The notes under the pieces are model-generated. The model was given only the letters and a program-made list of their open reading frames with translations, was not told the origin of the DNA and did no database searches. The translations under genes and the position numbers were made by a program. A stretch of 64,000 bases of DNA. Origin: Agriotes lineatus. Lineage: Eukaryota; Arthropoda; Insecta; Coleoptera; Elateridae. Position 1 is the stretch's first letter, and each line of letters begins with the position of its first letter. The DNA lies in contig CALNHX010005283.1 of assembly GCA_940337035.1 (NCBI GenBank), positions 45,895 to 109,894 on the forward strand, given 5' to 3'. Shown piece after piece: positions 18,050 to 30,780 of this stretch.

Positions 18050-18176
18050 AGCCCCAAAATTCATCGTGGGAATCTTGTAAAATTTCAAAATTAGCCTTTT
18101 AGCCCCAAAATTCATAGTGGTAATCTTGTAAAATTTCAAAATTACACCTTTAGCCCCAAAAATTCATCGTGGGAAC
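18050..18176. repeat. Tandem repeat, 51-bp unit, about 2.5 copies
   Basis: Units start AGCCCCAAAA at 18050, 18101 and 18152 and contain TTCATCGTGGGAATCTTG. A separate run of GTGACCTCGGTTAGGCC / GACCTTG-type words follows to about 18300. Confidence 0.85.
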
Positions 18177-18299
18177 CGAAAGTGTCACGTGACCTCGGTT
18201 AGGCCAATGACCTTGTCCTCGGCTAGGTCGACGACCTTGACCCCGGTTAGGCCCGTGACCTCGCCCGTGACCTTGAAAAACGTCAAGGTCAAATGTGTC

Positions 18300-18480
18300 C
18301 CAGAATCCCCCTAGGTACACTACTTTTGTCAATGATATAATCACCAGTAAATTCTTGTTCGTATCCGAGGATTTCCTTATGCAGGCCCGTAATGTTCTCC
18401 CATTGGTCGCGTATCTAGTTGGATTTATACCCATCGAACATTTTTGTCTGGACGTGTTCCAATGCTAACATTGGATGGTC
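18300..18480. other. No separate gene
   Basis: Minus-strand frames in this stretch (for example GINPTRYATNGRTLRACIRK) may be the decayed continuation of the gag-like relic. Confidence 0.3.
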
Positions 18481-19144
18481 AAGTACCTTGCTAAATAACC
18501 GCATTTAAATTTTTTGTTTCTTAAGTCGGCCTTCTTGTTCGACGGGGTTTGTTCCTTTTTCGGTTTCTAGGTCGCTATTCTCCTCGTTGGCTGGATTTAG
18601 TTTTTGTTGCCAGTCGTGTATGTAATTTGCAGTCGATTGATATCTTTCCTTCATCTGGTTGTAATATTCCGTTTGAATGGAATCGTGATCTGCTGAAAGT
18701 CATTTCTGTGTCGCTGCTCTCGAATGCTCTCCAGTATTCTTCTAATTCAGCTTCTTGTTTACCTAGGTAAGCTTGGTTGTTCCTGTTTCCAGAATCTTTC
18801 TTCCTGTTTGTATACTGCTGCTTTTATCTGCCAGCTGCTTGTGCTCCTTGAGTATGGACTCCATGTCGTCGTAGTTTCTTTACTGGCGTTGGAGTGGATT
18901 TTTTTCGGCGTGTACCGTTGATAACCTGGTTTTGTTTATTTGTAGATTTCTTGGCGGGACGTATGCCGCTGAAGATACTTCTCGCTTCTGGCGGCCGAAC
19001 TCTTTGGAAATCGTAGATTTTTAGCAGGACGTATGCCGCTGGAAATTCTTCTCGCTTCTGTTGGCGGGAATCTCTGGTGATGAGTCGTAGACTGCTTCTC
19101 CTCGGCGACAGCTCAATATGTTCTTTTCCCCAATCTGTATACAA
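18480..19144 (-). pseudogene. Gag-like relic of a possible LTR retrotransposon
   Basis: The minus strand is protein-like in consecutive frames: a basic start (PRRSSLRLITRDSRQQKREE, then RPAKKSTNKQN), KAAVYKQEERFWKQEQPSLP, EAELEEYWRAFESSDTEM and YYNQMKERYQSTANYIHDWQ, then a charged tail. Small alpha-helical, charged proteins of this look are common as gag of LTR elements, but no zinc knuckle, protease or RT is seen and no LTR pair was found. It could equally be another protein. Several frameshifts. Confidence 0.3.
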
Positions 19145-21099
19145 ATCAGTATATAGGTACCAATCTTGATAGTTGATGCACCCAGAATTTCTTGCACTTT
19201 TTAGGAAGCACTTCAGAAAAGATAACTTGTAGATTATAAGAACCAGGTTATTACGCTGAAGGGGTTGGAACTCGTTGAAGGGATGAAGGGTTGGAGGGTA
19301 AGGTGTAAACGGAGTAGCCAGGCCTAACTACCCCTTAAGACATTTGTAGCCTATGTCAGTTCACAGATGAACACAACTCAGTGTTTGATATTGTATTAAA
19401 AAGTTAAGTAAAGTATACAGTTATAAATACAAAATATTGGTGTCGTGTTTTGCTTATTCTAGTCAACTATGAAACCTAGCGAATTACTTGGCTTAATTTC
19501 GAGAGCTATGCTTGCATAATTACTTGTTATTAAACACTAACGCTGCAACTTGACCCAGTGAAGTGACACCAATGTCGATGCTTGCGTAAAAAGCGGCTTG
19601 CAAGGCTTAACACAATTGTCTAATTTATGGTCGAACGTTAGTTTGAATATAAATTAATCAGTCGTTTTGCGTTCGTATTTAAACTAGTTAGTGAATTCTT
19701 GCTAACTTACTCAACGAGGATTGATTTATTAATTATTTCACTAGCCCTCCGATGCATGCCGTTTGCAATTTATATCTCAGTTTGGGGAATCCAAAAATTA
19801 TTGTAATTTTAAATGATTTATATCCGGCCTAAATCATGATCATACATGGCTTTCGTTCAGCTTGCAGTTTTTATTTTGATTTAATATGCTAAAGGGATTT
19901 TGTTCAGTTTTAGTTCGTATTTCACTAGGTTATTATGAACAATTTTGTTATTTATTGCCCATATTATTTTTAATTGTAATATATTAAGTTAAACCATGTC
20001 TGACTTTCATTTAATCGATGCAATATCTATAATATTTTATCATGTCCCGCTACCTCAACCGTAGCGTTAATTAGTAACGAAACCGCCTTAAATGCTTGCT
20101 TCCGTAAAAGTGGAAAAATTAAAGAGGCATGTTTTGTTACATTACTTTATTAGCGACAACGGTATTCTCCAGCGGTGATAAACGGCTTAGAAGTGGTAAA
20201 TTGTCAGGCCATTTTCTATTATTCCTTAATTCCGATAGCTAATCATTTAGAGCAGTTTCGGGACAGAGTTGGCGAGTCTGCTTGTATATCGGGTCCGGGT
20301 CAGTAATATTTCATCTTATAACGCTTTAGCTTCTCGCATCAAAGAATAATTCAGACACGAGCATGGCTTTTGACTTAATTTAAAGGTTTAGCGCACTGCG
20401 CCGATCTTTACACCATTGCTTCACGCAGCTGCGTGTCCTTCAGTTGTAAGAACGTCTATTTTGAAGTCATTTAAAATGTAGTCCATTAGAGCAAGTGAAA
20501 ATGCATCTGTCGATCTCCATCGCATCGAGACGGCTTGTCGTCACCGGGCGAAATCCCTGGCTTTCTATTGGTTACATCTGGCACGTTGCAGACAGACGTT
20601 TTGAGCACGAAGCTCCGTTTTTCGCATCGGTTTTAGGCACTCGGCCTGGGGCCTGTGGCAAAGCAAGTCGACATACGGTGTTTGTGTTTCTGCTCCGCGC
20701 CCGTATCGTTCGGGTGCGGGGCGGTTTGTTTTATTAGTTATTTGTAACTCCCTTAAGTTTCTGCTTGTGGCAGACGGCACTTGGCGAGCGTTGAGAGTAT
20801 ATATGTTGCAAGGTGATGTCAGTTCGCAAGTTGTTTGTGGTCGTCCGTTAGTATGGAGGCTCGTTAGGCCTATTTTCTCCATCGTTTGTGAGACGGGATT
20901 CATGACCGAGTGGTCCATTCAACAGCCATGCTGATATCCGTGTTTGCCAAGGGGACATGGCACATTCCACCCACGCTTGATGCGGGGATTATTTGGGACG
21001 TCACAGCTTCCGCCCACGCCACGTACCAAAAGCTTAGCGACCATCGACGCTTGCACAAACGCCCTTCCCCCGTCTAGAGGCCGAGCTATCAACCAAGGT
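19145..21099. other. No recognisable gene
   Basis: Mixed AT-rich (19400-20480) and more GC-rich (20480-21100) sequence. Open frames on either strand lack motifs. It could be the untranslated or LTR-like part of an old retroelement; no repeat partner was found within the window. Confidence 0.35.
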
Positions 21100-21410
21100 A
21101 ACATTTGTGTTATAAACTGTTTCGCCACAGCATGTTCTTGTAATTAACCTCATAAATATGTGCCTGGTGCTGAATTAATATCTAGTACACTCTGGTACAA
21201 ATTTAACGTTTGTGTTCTAAATTGCTGTACTGCAAGTCAGCCTTATTCTTGTAATTAACCTCATAAATCTGTGCCTGGCGCTGGATTACTGTCGAGTACA
21301 CTCTGGTACAAATCCAACGTTTGTGTTCTAAATTGCTTTGCCGCCAGTCAGTATGTTTTTGTGATTTGAACTCAAATACAAATTTCACGCTTGTGCTTTA
21401 CACTTGTTTA
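21100..21410. repeat. Tandem repeat, about 105-111-bp unit, 2.5-3 copies
   Basis: AACGTTTGTGTTCTAAATTG-type starts lie near 21100, 21205 and 21316, with a shorter diverged start near 21386. Shared internal words are CTTGTAATTAACCTCATAAA and TACACTCTGGTACAAAT. Confidence 0.8.
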
Positions 21411-21462
21411 GTCGTAAGCCGACTTTTAAATAGAACTGATTTGGCTTGTTGTTTGCCTCAGC

Positions 21463-21500
21463 GGTGCGCGTAGCTTCTAGGTAGAGCGTTTCCCAGCTGG
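21463..21500 (+). other. tRNA-like 5' half (A box)
   Basis: GCGTAGCTTCTAGGTAGAGC followed by GTTTCCCAGCTGGG resembles the D arm and anticodon stem of a tRNA. No T arm follows. Probably a tRNA-derived fragment. Confidence 0.35.
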
Positions 21501-22139
21501 GCGTATCCCATTAGGTATTTTGTTTTATTAGTTCATTTGCTGTGTCAACTCGATGTACGTGCCGACCACGTCGGTACAATTGTAAGTTTTTCGGTCATGT
21601 AAAGTGGCCCAATAGATATTTACGACTTATGATTTTTCCTTTGTCTTGTGCATGTTTTTTTACAGGGTGACTGAGTCACTATGTCAAAATCACTGTAAGG
21701 TGCGGCCCGGACGTGGTGAATGAGCGTTGCAGGTAGGTTGGCGAGTTTGTCGCTGCGCTGTGGCTTTCAGAACTAGTATTTGAGCACTTGTGGCCCCGTT
21801 TAGCTTTCGGTTAAGCGTGGGGTTTTCCCCTATTTGGCTCTTGTGGCGCCCTATTATTTGATAACACTCTATATAAATGTCAACACGCTTGCCCTGTGGT
21901 GTCTCGTTTTAGGACCCCGCCCTCTCCCTGAGCGTATCTGAGCCGAGGCCTTTAGCCTGTTTTTTACGATTTCCAGGGTAAGTGTGCACGTTTCCCGGAC
22001 TTGTTTAGCATTCGACACTCGCTCATCCGTGAGTGTCGTTAAGTTAATTTGATAGTGTAACAAAATATCAGATGAAACATTGATGAGTCTCCACGGCAAG
22101 GAAATTAGTATTACGAAATAAAAAGTTGGCAAGGCTGAT
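21501..22139. other. No recognisable gene
   Basis: GC-richer than its surroundings. A short inverted pair (ACACTCGCTCATCCGTGAGTGT at about 22014-22035) is the only structure noted. Confidence 0.35.
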
Positions 22140-22440
22140 TATCACAGTCTTGCATTACCACCGATATGAATTGACATCTGGCTGGAACTACCACTGACGT
22201 GGTTTACTACAGGCTTCAAGAAAATTCTGATAACTATACGAAATCCCTCCGAACTAAAATACCACCGATTTGGATTTATACTCAACTGGAACAACTGCTG
22301 ACGTAAACTACCTCCGCCTGGGTTTACCACCGACTGTTAACACCTTCGACTAAATCCGATAGCAGTTGCTGCAACACATCTTATGTGAGCGACCACAAAT
22401 TTGAATTTCTTTCGATATTAACAATTTGCCAGCAACTAAA
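22140..22440. repeat. ACCACCGAC-rich interspersed repeat, copy 1
   Basis: Irregular repeats of ACCACCGAY and CTGACGTAAACTACC, ending GCTGCAACACATCTTATGTG...CGACCACAAATTTGAATTT. The same order (CCGCAGCACATCTTTCGTAAATGACCACGAACTTGAATTT) appears at 30520-30780. Related words are seen at 40010-40210 in the other orientation. Confidence 0.6.
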
Positions 22441-24461
22441 GTATCTTTCCGAAGTGATTTTTTTATGTTTTTATGTATTATGTATTTTAAATATGTTTTT
22501 AATATTTTTTCGTTTCTTTTAATGTTTCGGTTTGAAAATAACTGCTCTAAGTTAATTTTTTTATAATTATATATTGTGTTTGCGCCAATGTTTTTGTTTT
22601 TCAATAAAATATGAATATTAAAAAGTTTACTTTAGCTCATCTTGCAAGGGATACAAAATTTGTGTACTTAGGGCGACAAAAAAATACCCTACTTCTAGCG
22701 ACAACTTTCCTTAATTCGGTGCTGAACACATATCCAGCCTCTTTGCCTATTTTTAGCTGTCTCTTATCTTCTAAAACGACAGGAACGAATCGCGCGGCAA
22801 AGGACTATGCCCCGAACAGCGTTACTGCTTCAGGTCGAGTGCAGAACTACAGAAGAGCGAAGAGCTACATTTGCTGGTCGCTGCGTCTCGCCCATTGCAA
22901 ACATCCCTACTCACGAGGCGAGATCGTTTGCGTACCCGCGGTAGAAAATAACATAATGAAGTTAAAATATCCTAACAGCATCTCACCTTCCTTCGATTTT
23001 TCTTAATTTACCTTCAATTTTTTAATTCCATTTTGCGTTAAAAATTTGAGGGAAAGTAAGCTGCTTTACTCTGTTCAGCAAAATATGCAAGGAGAATTGT
23101 TTCAGAACTATTATCACAGAATAAACACCTAACAGACTCAGAAGCGACACTCGTCTCGCGGCGGCGCCGTTGATGTTCGAGTAGTTGATTTCAGTCGTAG
23201 ATTTTTGCATATCTTGTTCTGTTCTTTTCGGAAAGCAAACCTTCAATAGCTCTTTGACATTTTTAGGAAAATAACGATAACAATTAATTGTTACAGAAGC
23301 TGCAAGCAGTACTTGACAATAATAATTACTGAACTGTCAAAATCCATGAACTTGTCAAGTTACTTAGCAAACACCGTTACAGATTAAAGTGACTTATTAC
23401 TGCGATTATTTTTTTCGTAGCGATCTCAACCAATCAGAAGGCTGGATTTAGTTAAATTATCATGTATAATTTCGATTATACCAGAGTAGCTCCACTAGGC
23501 GACGCAATACATAACTTTTGTCAACTTGATGTTGTTTTCATGGCGATGACTTTCAGCGTTGAGTGAAGAACAGTTCTTCACTCAACGTTTTCAGCTAGGT
23601 TAATACAAACAAATCGAGCTGTCAATAAAATATTTATTTGTTCCTAATATTGAAATTTACTCAAAAAATAATCAAATCGAATACAATGCGTATTTTAAAA
23701 ATTTTCAGGTTTACCTACGTCTCAAACTTCTTGCACAATAACAAATCATGCAAGTTTGACAGAATAATCCTCCCGCTACGCGGTCGGATTATTTAACCTG
23801 TCTAACTGACACTCTTTTATTATTGTGCAACAAGTTATCGACATATAACCCGATAATATCGAAGTACTTATAGTATTAGGTACTTCTGATAAAAATACGT
23901 ATTATTTGAAACATAATTAAATAAATAATAACAAAAACCGATTATGAGTAAAATAGTAGGTATTCAAAACTCGGTGAAAAGTTTCATTCATGTCTCGAGA
24001 TAAAGGTAACCTCAACCAAAGAGCATATAACGTTATAATGTTATATGTTCTTTGACCTCAACGCTTCGCGTGTCCATTAACTACTTAATCGCTCAACAGT
24101 AATGAAAAGCTTTCCACCTCGGTGTATAATACACTATTTCTACCCTTGTGTCTGTTAAAATTGTGTTTTAAGATACCATCCATTGCAAGTATTTTAAGTG
24201 AGATAATAAAATTAATATGCCGAGAAATTATTGATATAAGAGAAGGAAAAAGATTATTAATGTTATTCTATATAATTTTAGTTAGTTTAAAATTTATGGA
24301 AGTACAATTCAAAATTAAAAATTTACTAACTTTTCAACTAAAATATAATTTTTTTCTATAGCAAATGTTAAAGTGTGCTTTAATAGACTCAAAACAAAAG
24401 GTCAACTGTTACTTTAACAGCAAGGGTAGATAAAGTAGCACTTTAACATCAAGGGTAGATA
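22441..24461. other. No gene; AT-rich sequence with hairpins
   Basis: Hairpins include a 15-bp palindrome with a one-base centre at 23558-23588 (CGTTGAGTGAAGAAC and its inverse), AATAATCC...GGATTATT around CGCTACGCGG near 23765, and AAAGAGCATATAAC...GTTATATGTTCTTT near 24019. Border-like words occur at 23461 (CATGTATAAT) and 24121 (GTGTATAATACACTATTTC). No coding frame is convincing. Confidence 0.4.
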
Positions 24462-25303
24462 ATAGTTATTTACGTGACAAGCTTAGTAAATTAGCCTTTA
24501 TGGACGAGCCGGATAATTTGCAGGGAGAGCGACGTAGGAGCGAGCCCTGTAATCCGGTGAGCCCCAATAAAGGCTAATTGCAAGCGATCCGCGTACAACG
24601 TTTTATTTCTTCTTGGGGAACATCCTAAAAATTAATATTGTGATTAATGAAGGATGTGATTATTAGAAAACAAGTTGATTGTAAAGTCGCGATGGCAGCA
24701 TTTTACAGGCCCCCGGCCTTTAAAGGCTCTTTTACAGGTCAGTTCAGACGACAGTAAAACTTTACAGGCACGTGGCCTGTAAAGACTCATTTACCGAATC
24801 AGTTCAGACGACAGTAACAAGTTTAACAAGTCAAGAGGAAATAAAATTACTTTATTCCCTCTTGACTTGTTAAACGGTAATTACTGTCGTTTGAACAGAC
24901 TCGGAAAATGAGTCTTTACAGGCTAGTTGCCTGTAAAGTGTTACTGTCGTCTGAACTGACCGGTAAAAGAGTCAAGAGGAAATAAAATGACTTTATTCCC
25001 TCTTGACTTGTTAAACGGTCATTACTGTCGTCTGAACTGACTCGGTAAATGAGTCTTTACAGGCTAGGTGCCTGTAAAATCCTGCCATCGCGACTTTACA
25101 ATCAACTTGTTTTCTAATGATCACATCCTTCATTAATCACTAATATAAATTTTTAGGATTTTCAGCAAGAGTAAATAAGACGTTGTACGCGCCTTTATTG
25201 GGGCTCGCCGGATTACAGGGCTCGTTCCTACGTCGCTCTCCCTGCAAATTATCAGGCTCGCCCATAAAGGCTAATTTACTAAGCTTGCCACGTAAATAAC
25301 TAT
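24462..25303. mobile_element. 842-bp foldback (palindromic) element
   Basis: ATAGTTATTTACGTG at 24462 is inverted at the right end, and matching continues through most of the 842 bp with small loops. Each end contains a modular hairpin (stems TAGCCTTTAT/ATAAAGGCTA and GCAGGG/CCCTG). Internal sub-palindromes repeat three times (GTCAAGAGGAAATAAA...TTTATTCCCTCTTGAC; TTTACAGGC...GCCTGTAAA). No frame. Confidence 0.85.
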
Positions 25304-25682
25304 AATTTTTTTAACTTTTATTTAAATTAAATACTACAGCTTCGTATTATCCTAGCAACCCAATCTAAATTAGCTACTGAGATTTTAAAATGTGATTGAC
25401 TTTCCTTATTTTCTTTTGAAATTGTTAATTGTTAAAGTTCTTGCTATAGAAAAAAACTTGTATTATATACGACGATAAAGTTATTGTTATTACTATCCAC
25501 TCTTGAATCATTAACGTCCGACTTACATTGTAATAAATGGTTATATTATAGCATGAATTGATAGTACGGTAGGACTAGATGCGATCAAAAGCAAGAGCGA
25601 CTACTTCAAGTAGAACGGTAGTTGACGTTGACGTAAACAAGAGCAGTTTTAGGTTATAATTTGTAAGGCTGTTGAAAATTAA
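25304..25682. promoter_or_regulatory. Upstream region of COG1
   Basis: This is 380 bp between the foldback element and the COG1 start codon. It must hold the proximal promoter and 5' UTR. No TATA box is obvious, and no other gene is seen. Confidence 0.35.
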
Positions 25683-28227
25683 ATGAAAATGGCAAATTTT
25701 CACCATAATTTACTGGAGATGGATGTCGACAAGCTATTTGAGGAGCGTACGATAAATGAAGTAATCGAAATAGAAACGTTACTTGAAGCAGAAATTGAAA
25801 GGAAGCGAATCGAATTGCGGGGGATGGTTGGGTAGGATTTGTCGTTTTTGTTGGAAAAGTATCCATATTTGAAACTCAATAATTTCAGAGATCGGTACAA
25901 AGATGTATTGGCAGCATCAGATGCCATTAAGTCCATGAAAAGTATATCGGAAGGCATTGTTGACAATATTCAAAATATTACGAGTAGATGTGAAATTTTG
26001 ATTGCGGGTACTTCCAAACAGTGTAGTAGCAAACCAGCTGTTGTCGACGCGTAAGTGATTAGACTTTGAATGTAAAATTTCCCATTATGATGCTTTATTT
26101 CTGTAACATTGCAGAGAAATGGTTGGCAAAAGAACAATTATAATGCAAATTCGTTTGGCAATAGTAGTTAATAATGAAATTTGGATGGCACTGGAAGAAG
26201 AAAATTTTTCAAAAGCTGCTCAGATCTATTTATTAGCTCGACATATTCATACTGGTAATAATTTTATAGGAATGTGTTTAATTTTAAGTTATTTACATTT
26301 GTTATTAGGATTGCAGTTATTAAATAGAGAAATTTTAAGTAAATTACCTATTCTAAAGAGAATGAAATCAGACATAGATGCTTTAAGAAATCGAATTTTA
26401 AAAAGGGCGAAAGAGAAGTTACAAACAGTTGTGCTTAGTGTAGAGGTAATACTTGTGGGTTTTAAAAAAAGTACTAGTAGTTGATATATGATTATTTTAG
26501 GAAACTAGCAGTAATTTGAACGCTTTGATGCTGCTGGAACAATATCAAAATGGCTCCGAGTTAATCAACATGTTTATTGAACTTCGTAAAGCTGCCTTAA
26601 GAATGGTGATAAATGAACCACACAGTAGTGTTCGTGCACAAGTAACAGCTATGATTAGATGCCTTGTAGCTACCGTCCATTTATTACACGAATGCTTTAT
26701 CAGTAGGTACAACCAAATACATGGATTTTTATTTCTAAAGCCATAATCAAGGACTGTTCTGTTAATTGTTAGTTATAAGAAAAATATGGACTTTAAAGAA
26801 AATAACTTTATTGTTTTTCAAAATATTCCCCCTTAGCCATTTTTTTTAACCCACGTTTGGAAACTGGTAGCAAACAGAGTCGCCTCATACATCAGTAAAT
26901 CTCTTAGCTTTCTAAGCTTTAAAACAAAAAGAAATTGTTGGGGCAAGATCTGGACTGTATGGAAGGTGGATCAGTTGGACTCCAAATTCGTCTAAGAAAT
27001 ATGAAGGTCTTGCTGCCATATGCAGAAATTATTTTTCACACTAACCTATTAATAATATTACCAGAGCAGCCCTTGTATAAAAACAAGTTGAACGCTTTGC
27101 TTTGCAGATTTTAATAACACCAAACGTGGACTTATTTGGCAACTGCTGGAAGGTGTAGTAAGTGAAAATTCACCATCAACTCTATCAAAAATAACTTTAC
27201 CACCGACTCCTTTAGTTGTGTACATTCCAGACTTGGTTAGGCAGTTCAGGTATGCGCATTAAAATTTACAAGTTAAATAGGGTGCAAATTGAGTATTTTT
27301 ATAGGCCTAAATGGAATAATTTGAACCAAGCTCTAGTTCTTAAACAGGTGCCGATAATAGTTGAAAATTGGCTGACTGTTACATCAGAAACTATCGATAG
27401 GGGTTTAAAAAACTCATTAGAATTAGTGACTAACATAAAGGGCTTGCACATTATTCGAGAGGAAGCTCTAAAAATAGGTAGGTAAATATTTCACAGTTTG
27501 GACTGTTTTTAAATATGTTTTTTACAGAACTGCCAGCACACTGGGAGGCGTTGTGTAACGAAATTACTTTGCCAAGCAATTTCCACGTGTGGTATTACTT
27601 CTTTCAATCATTGATTACAAATAGGGCGAAAACTTTAATAGCTAAGAAAGTATCCAAGAATTATATCAGTCTACAAACTAGTATTAGCAAAACTTTGGTA
27701 GATGCCGTGAAGCTGCAACCGTCTGAAAGTGACTTGAGGTGGTATACCTGGAAAGAGGAAGACAGTGATGTTAGTCGAAATGAAAACAAACACACAAGTA
27801 TGAAATTTGCAGTGCCTTTTTGTAAATGTATTTGGTTTCGCAGATGTAAACTATGTCTCGGAGGAGACATTTTCAATTATGTATTTACGATGATAGTTCC
27901 TATTTACACGCCTTATGCTGATGTTATTTAAAAACCTCCAAGTTATTAAATTTTAAGTCAATTTTCGTAATAATTAATTTAGCCTTTTCCAGGTCTTTCC
28001 ATGAAAACTAAAGGCTACTCCGCTAGTATTGTGAAGCTCTGCACACATTTGGATGAAAAATATTTAGAGCTGCTTGAGGACTTATCTTTATATTTGCATG
28101 GAGTTGAGTACAATAATAAACCAGAAGATTCAAAGTATTTACAAAGAGAAAACGGTGATAAAACACGTATAGATAGACACGAACTGGAAGAGTATTTAAG
28201 AACAGAATGCAGTAGCAGTTCGAATAA
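25683..28227 (+). CDS. COG1: Conserved oligomeric Golgi complex subunit 1, exons 1-9
   Basis: COG1 is a subunit of the COG tethering complex for retrograde vesicles at the Golgi. My exons: 25683-25831, 25889-26050, 26115-26254, 26309-26445, 26501-26702, 27108-27249, 27305-27477, 27528-27797, 27993-28227. All have GT-AG borders and matching phases. The N-terminus reads DKLFEERTINEVIEIETLLE, EIERKRIELRGMVG and DRYKDVLAASDAIKSM, the typical start of the family; EIWMALEEENFSKAAQIYLL and LSMKTKGYSASIVKLCTHLD follow. A second ATG lies two codons downstream (25689). Small introns are 54-64 bp; intron 5 holds a mariner relic and intron 9 is about 17.2 kb. Exons 10-13 are at 45390-46820. Confidence 0.9.
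26750..27040 (-). pseudogene. Mariner-type transposase relic in COG1 intron 5
   Basis: The minus strand reads FLDEFGVQLIHLPYSPDLAP, the conserved block before the third catalytic residue of mariner transposases. KKWLRGNILKNNK and other C-terminal-like pieces follow, with stops. It fills most of the 405-bp intron 5 (26703-27107). Confidence 0.75.
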
Positions 28228-29924
28228 GTGAGTATAGAAGCTGTTTATTTTCTTTGTTTCTTACTAATAGGGTGTCTATAAATGTCATATCTGTTCTCAA
28301 AATTCATTCCAAACTCGAGTTTCGCTGGGTTGGCAACGTAATAATTATGTATTCTGTTCAAAATTTAAAAACCACCACCTGTTGAATTATGTTGGAATAT
28401 AAAAACACCCTAGATAATTATTTTTCATGCTATATTGGTGACTGTAAGTTATGCCATATGTCTGATTATGACAATTATTTGGTTCAAAATAAAATTCGAA
28501 TTCATTCTGATTTTTTTAAAAATTAGCTTGTTTTAAACGCTAATTTTTATTTGCGGTTAAACAACGGAAAAACTAGAAATTGGGTATACACTACAATAAC
28601 ATAGAATTCACACAAACTGACAAACTTGACACTTAACAAACACTTAAGGATACGACGTTGGTTTTTACATTTTTGAACAGAATATGTTTTATTATAATCT
28701 CTCTCATTTCCACATGATTCAGAGCAGGCAATGACAATGTTTTTTTTAACAGTAAAAGTCTAGGTACCAAACTTGACATTTCCCCAAAATGTGAGGTTAA
28801 TTTTTTTGTCACTACTTAATTTGACACTGACACCGTCACAGTCGCATCATTAACTTAAATACAAAATGCAAAAAAAAGTATTGAAAGAAACAAAACAAGC
28901 AATTTACCGATACTTTCAAAGTTGAATGAAACAAATTGACAAACTGCCATAAAAACAGAAATAATACGAAAATGTTAACCTTAAATTCTGGAGAAATGTC
29001 AAGTTTAGTTTGTAACTAAATTTTTACACTGTGAAAATCAGACAGACTATAGTTATTTTTGTTTGTGTTGTGGTAATACAGATTTATTTTTAATTCGAAT
29101 AAAATATTTACATTTTTAGCTATATCTGATTGACTTCAGAATAGTTATAATATTCTTTCTCTTAACCACTTTTTATATTTGATAACTGTTTTTTTGTACT
29201 GACATCTCCCAGTCGCATTCGCTTTTTATTCTGCTATTTTATAATTTGTCACAACCGCCATGTGTTCACTGGACATGAAAAGTAACGTAACCTATACTCT
29301 GTTTACATATTTTTTTGCATGAAGGTTGGTCTTGGAAGTTTACACAATTTAGCTGTGTAAAATTACTTTGTTTTGTTAAACAAGATTTACATTTGAGGTT
29401 ATGGTTTTCAAATGCATTTAGGTTAGAAAACATGGCAAAACACGCTCACATCAAAATTGCCATGTTCAAGCCGAAGACAAAATAGAACTTCGGTAATTCT
29501 TTATGTATGTATCCAGTTTCAGTAATTGTGTAATTGAAGACGTTCTTAATTAAGTATATGGAAGGCACTACAATACTTTACATTTTAAATAATTTTCCAC
29601 ATGTAGTATCAAAATAAGCAGCCCATCTGGCAATAATTTTCTACTCTGTCAAATGACAATCAAATTTGTTGGATGTTATACAGCGTGAGTACTAAAAAGT
29701 GGGGAAAGAGCGGGAAATTTTGAATTAAATCCTAGTAATTTTCTGCTTATATGTTTCTTGCAGGTGTATCACCCCAGCTTTCTACTTACATGTTTTAACA
29801 GACTTTCATAGACGTTCGTTCGTAGTCACGTCTCTCCGTTGTGTGTTTTTGCTATTCTATTTTTTCTTGCCTTTATTTTACATTTTTTTCGCGTTTTAAT
29901 TTTTCTTACAGCATTTGTTATAAG
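28228..29924. other. Start of COG1 intron 9, no gene recognised
   Basis: AT-rich intronic sequence. I see no frame with a known motif and no clear terminal repeats. Confidence 0.4.
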
Positions 29925-30030
29925 ATGGTTTTTACGAAAGAGCAGGATGCCTTTATTTTAATGGCTCATTATTAAAGTGAAATGATGACTGAAAATCGAA
30001 CTTGGGTTTATTCAGTTTTTGGAATTATTT
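29925..30030 (+). pseudogene. N-terminal scrap of a DUF4817-type (Tc1/mariner-like) transposase
   Basis: The ATG at 29925 begins MVFTKEQDAFILMAHY and then a stop; this start is typical of the DUF4817 helix-turn-helix in insect transposases. A few more codons (ENRTWVYSVFG) follow in another frame before a MITE interrupts. Confidence 0.4.
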
Positions 30031-30049
30031 AACCAAGCCGCTGGTACAA

Positions 30050-30272
30050 TGGCGGACAATAAATTTAGGTCGGCCTGTCATTCGCTTGGCACTGTTTATG
30101 TTGGTGGCACTGTAAGTCTATGTCAAATTCGAGGTTAGCAGGTTAGGTTTTGCATCATTTTTGACACAGACTGACCTAACCTGCTAACCTCGAACTTGAC
30201 ATAGAATTACAGTGCCACCAACATAAACCATGCCAAGCGAATGACAGGCCGGCCTAAATTTATTGTCCGCCA
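30050..30272. mobile_element. Palindromic MITE, TGGCGGACAAT ends with the common core palindrome
   Basis: TGGCGGACAATAAATTTAGG at 30050 is inverted at the right end. The middle is the core palindrome GTCAAATTCGAGGTTAGCAG with its inverse, which recurs with other outer arms at 36975, 40610, 41670, 43785, 47480 and 51705/53435. Confidence 0.85.
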
Positions 30273-30519
30273 ATTTTATAATAAATTCTAGGGATATGTC
30301 TTACCAGTAATTTTTGATAATATTAATTCATACTATGTGTTGCTTACAATACAATCCCCAAGCAATTGCGCTCTTGCTGTACAGGTTATGCAACAAGATA
30401 GAAATTAATGTTCTGTTCATGTGCAACAAAAATCCATGGCCAACCTTCATGCAAAAAAGGAGTGAATGGATTATAGTTACAAATTTTCTGATTCACTGTA
30501 AAAACCAGATTATTTACCG

Positions 30520-30780
30520 TGAATGCAGACTATCACTGACTTGGATTACCAGCGATAAGAGTTTATATCTGACTGAAATCACAACTGACGAGAACCACTG
30601 CTAACTTTGTGTACCACCGCCTGGATTTACATCCAATGTGAACTAAACTACCACCAACGTAAATGACCACTGCCTGGGTTGACCACCGACTGGACAGTAG
30701 TTGCCGCAGCACATCTTTCGTAAATGACCACGAACTTGAATTTTTTCCGATATTAATAGGGCAGCAAATACAGTATCTTT
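30520..30780. repeat. ACCACCGAC-rich interspersed repeat, copy 2
   Basis: Same word order and orientation as 22140-22440. Confidence 0.6.

Noticed and set aside
18824..19144. Intact host gene on the minus strand
   Set aside because: The frame is continued by shifted frames downstream, as in a decayed element, and no domain is recognised.
22060..22110. CATTGATGAGTCTCC...GGAAAT as a possible hammerhead ribozyme core
   Set aside because: The stem II bases do not pair and the conserved GAAA is not in place.
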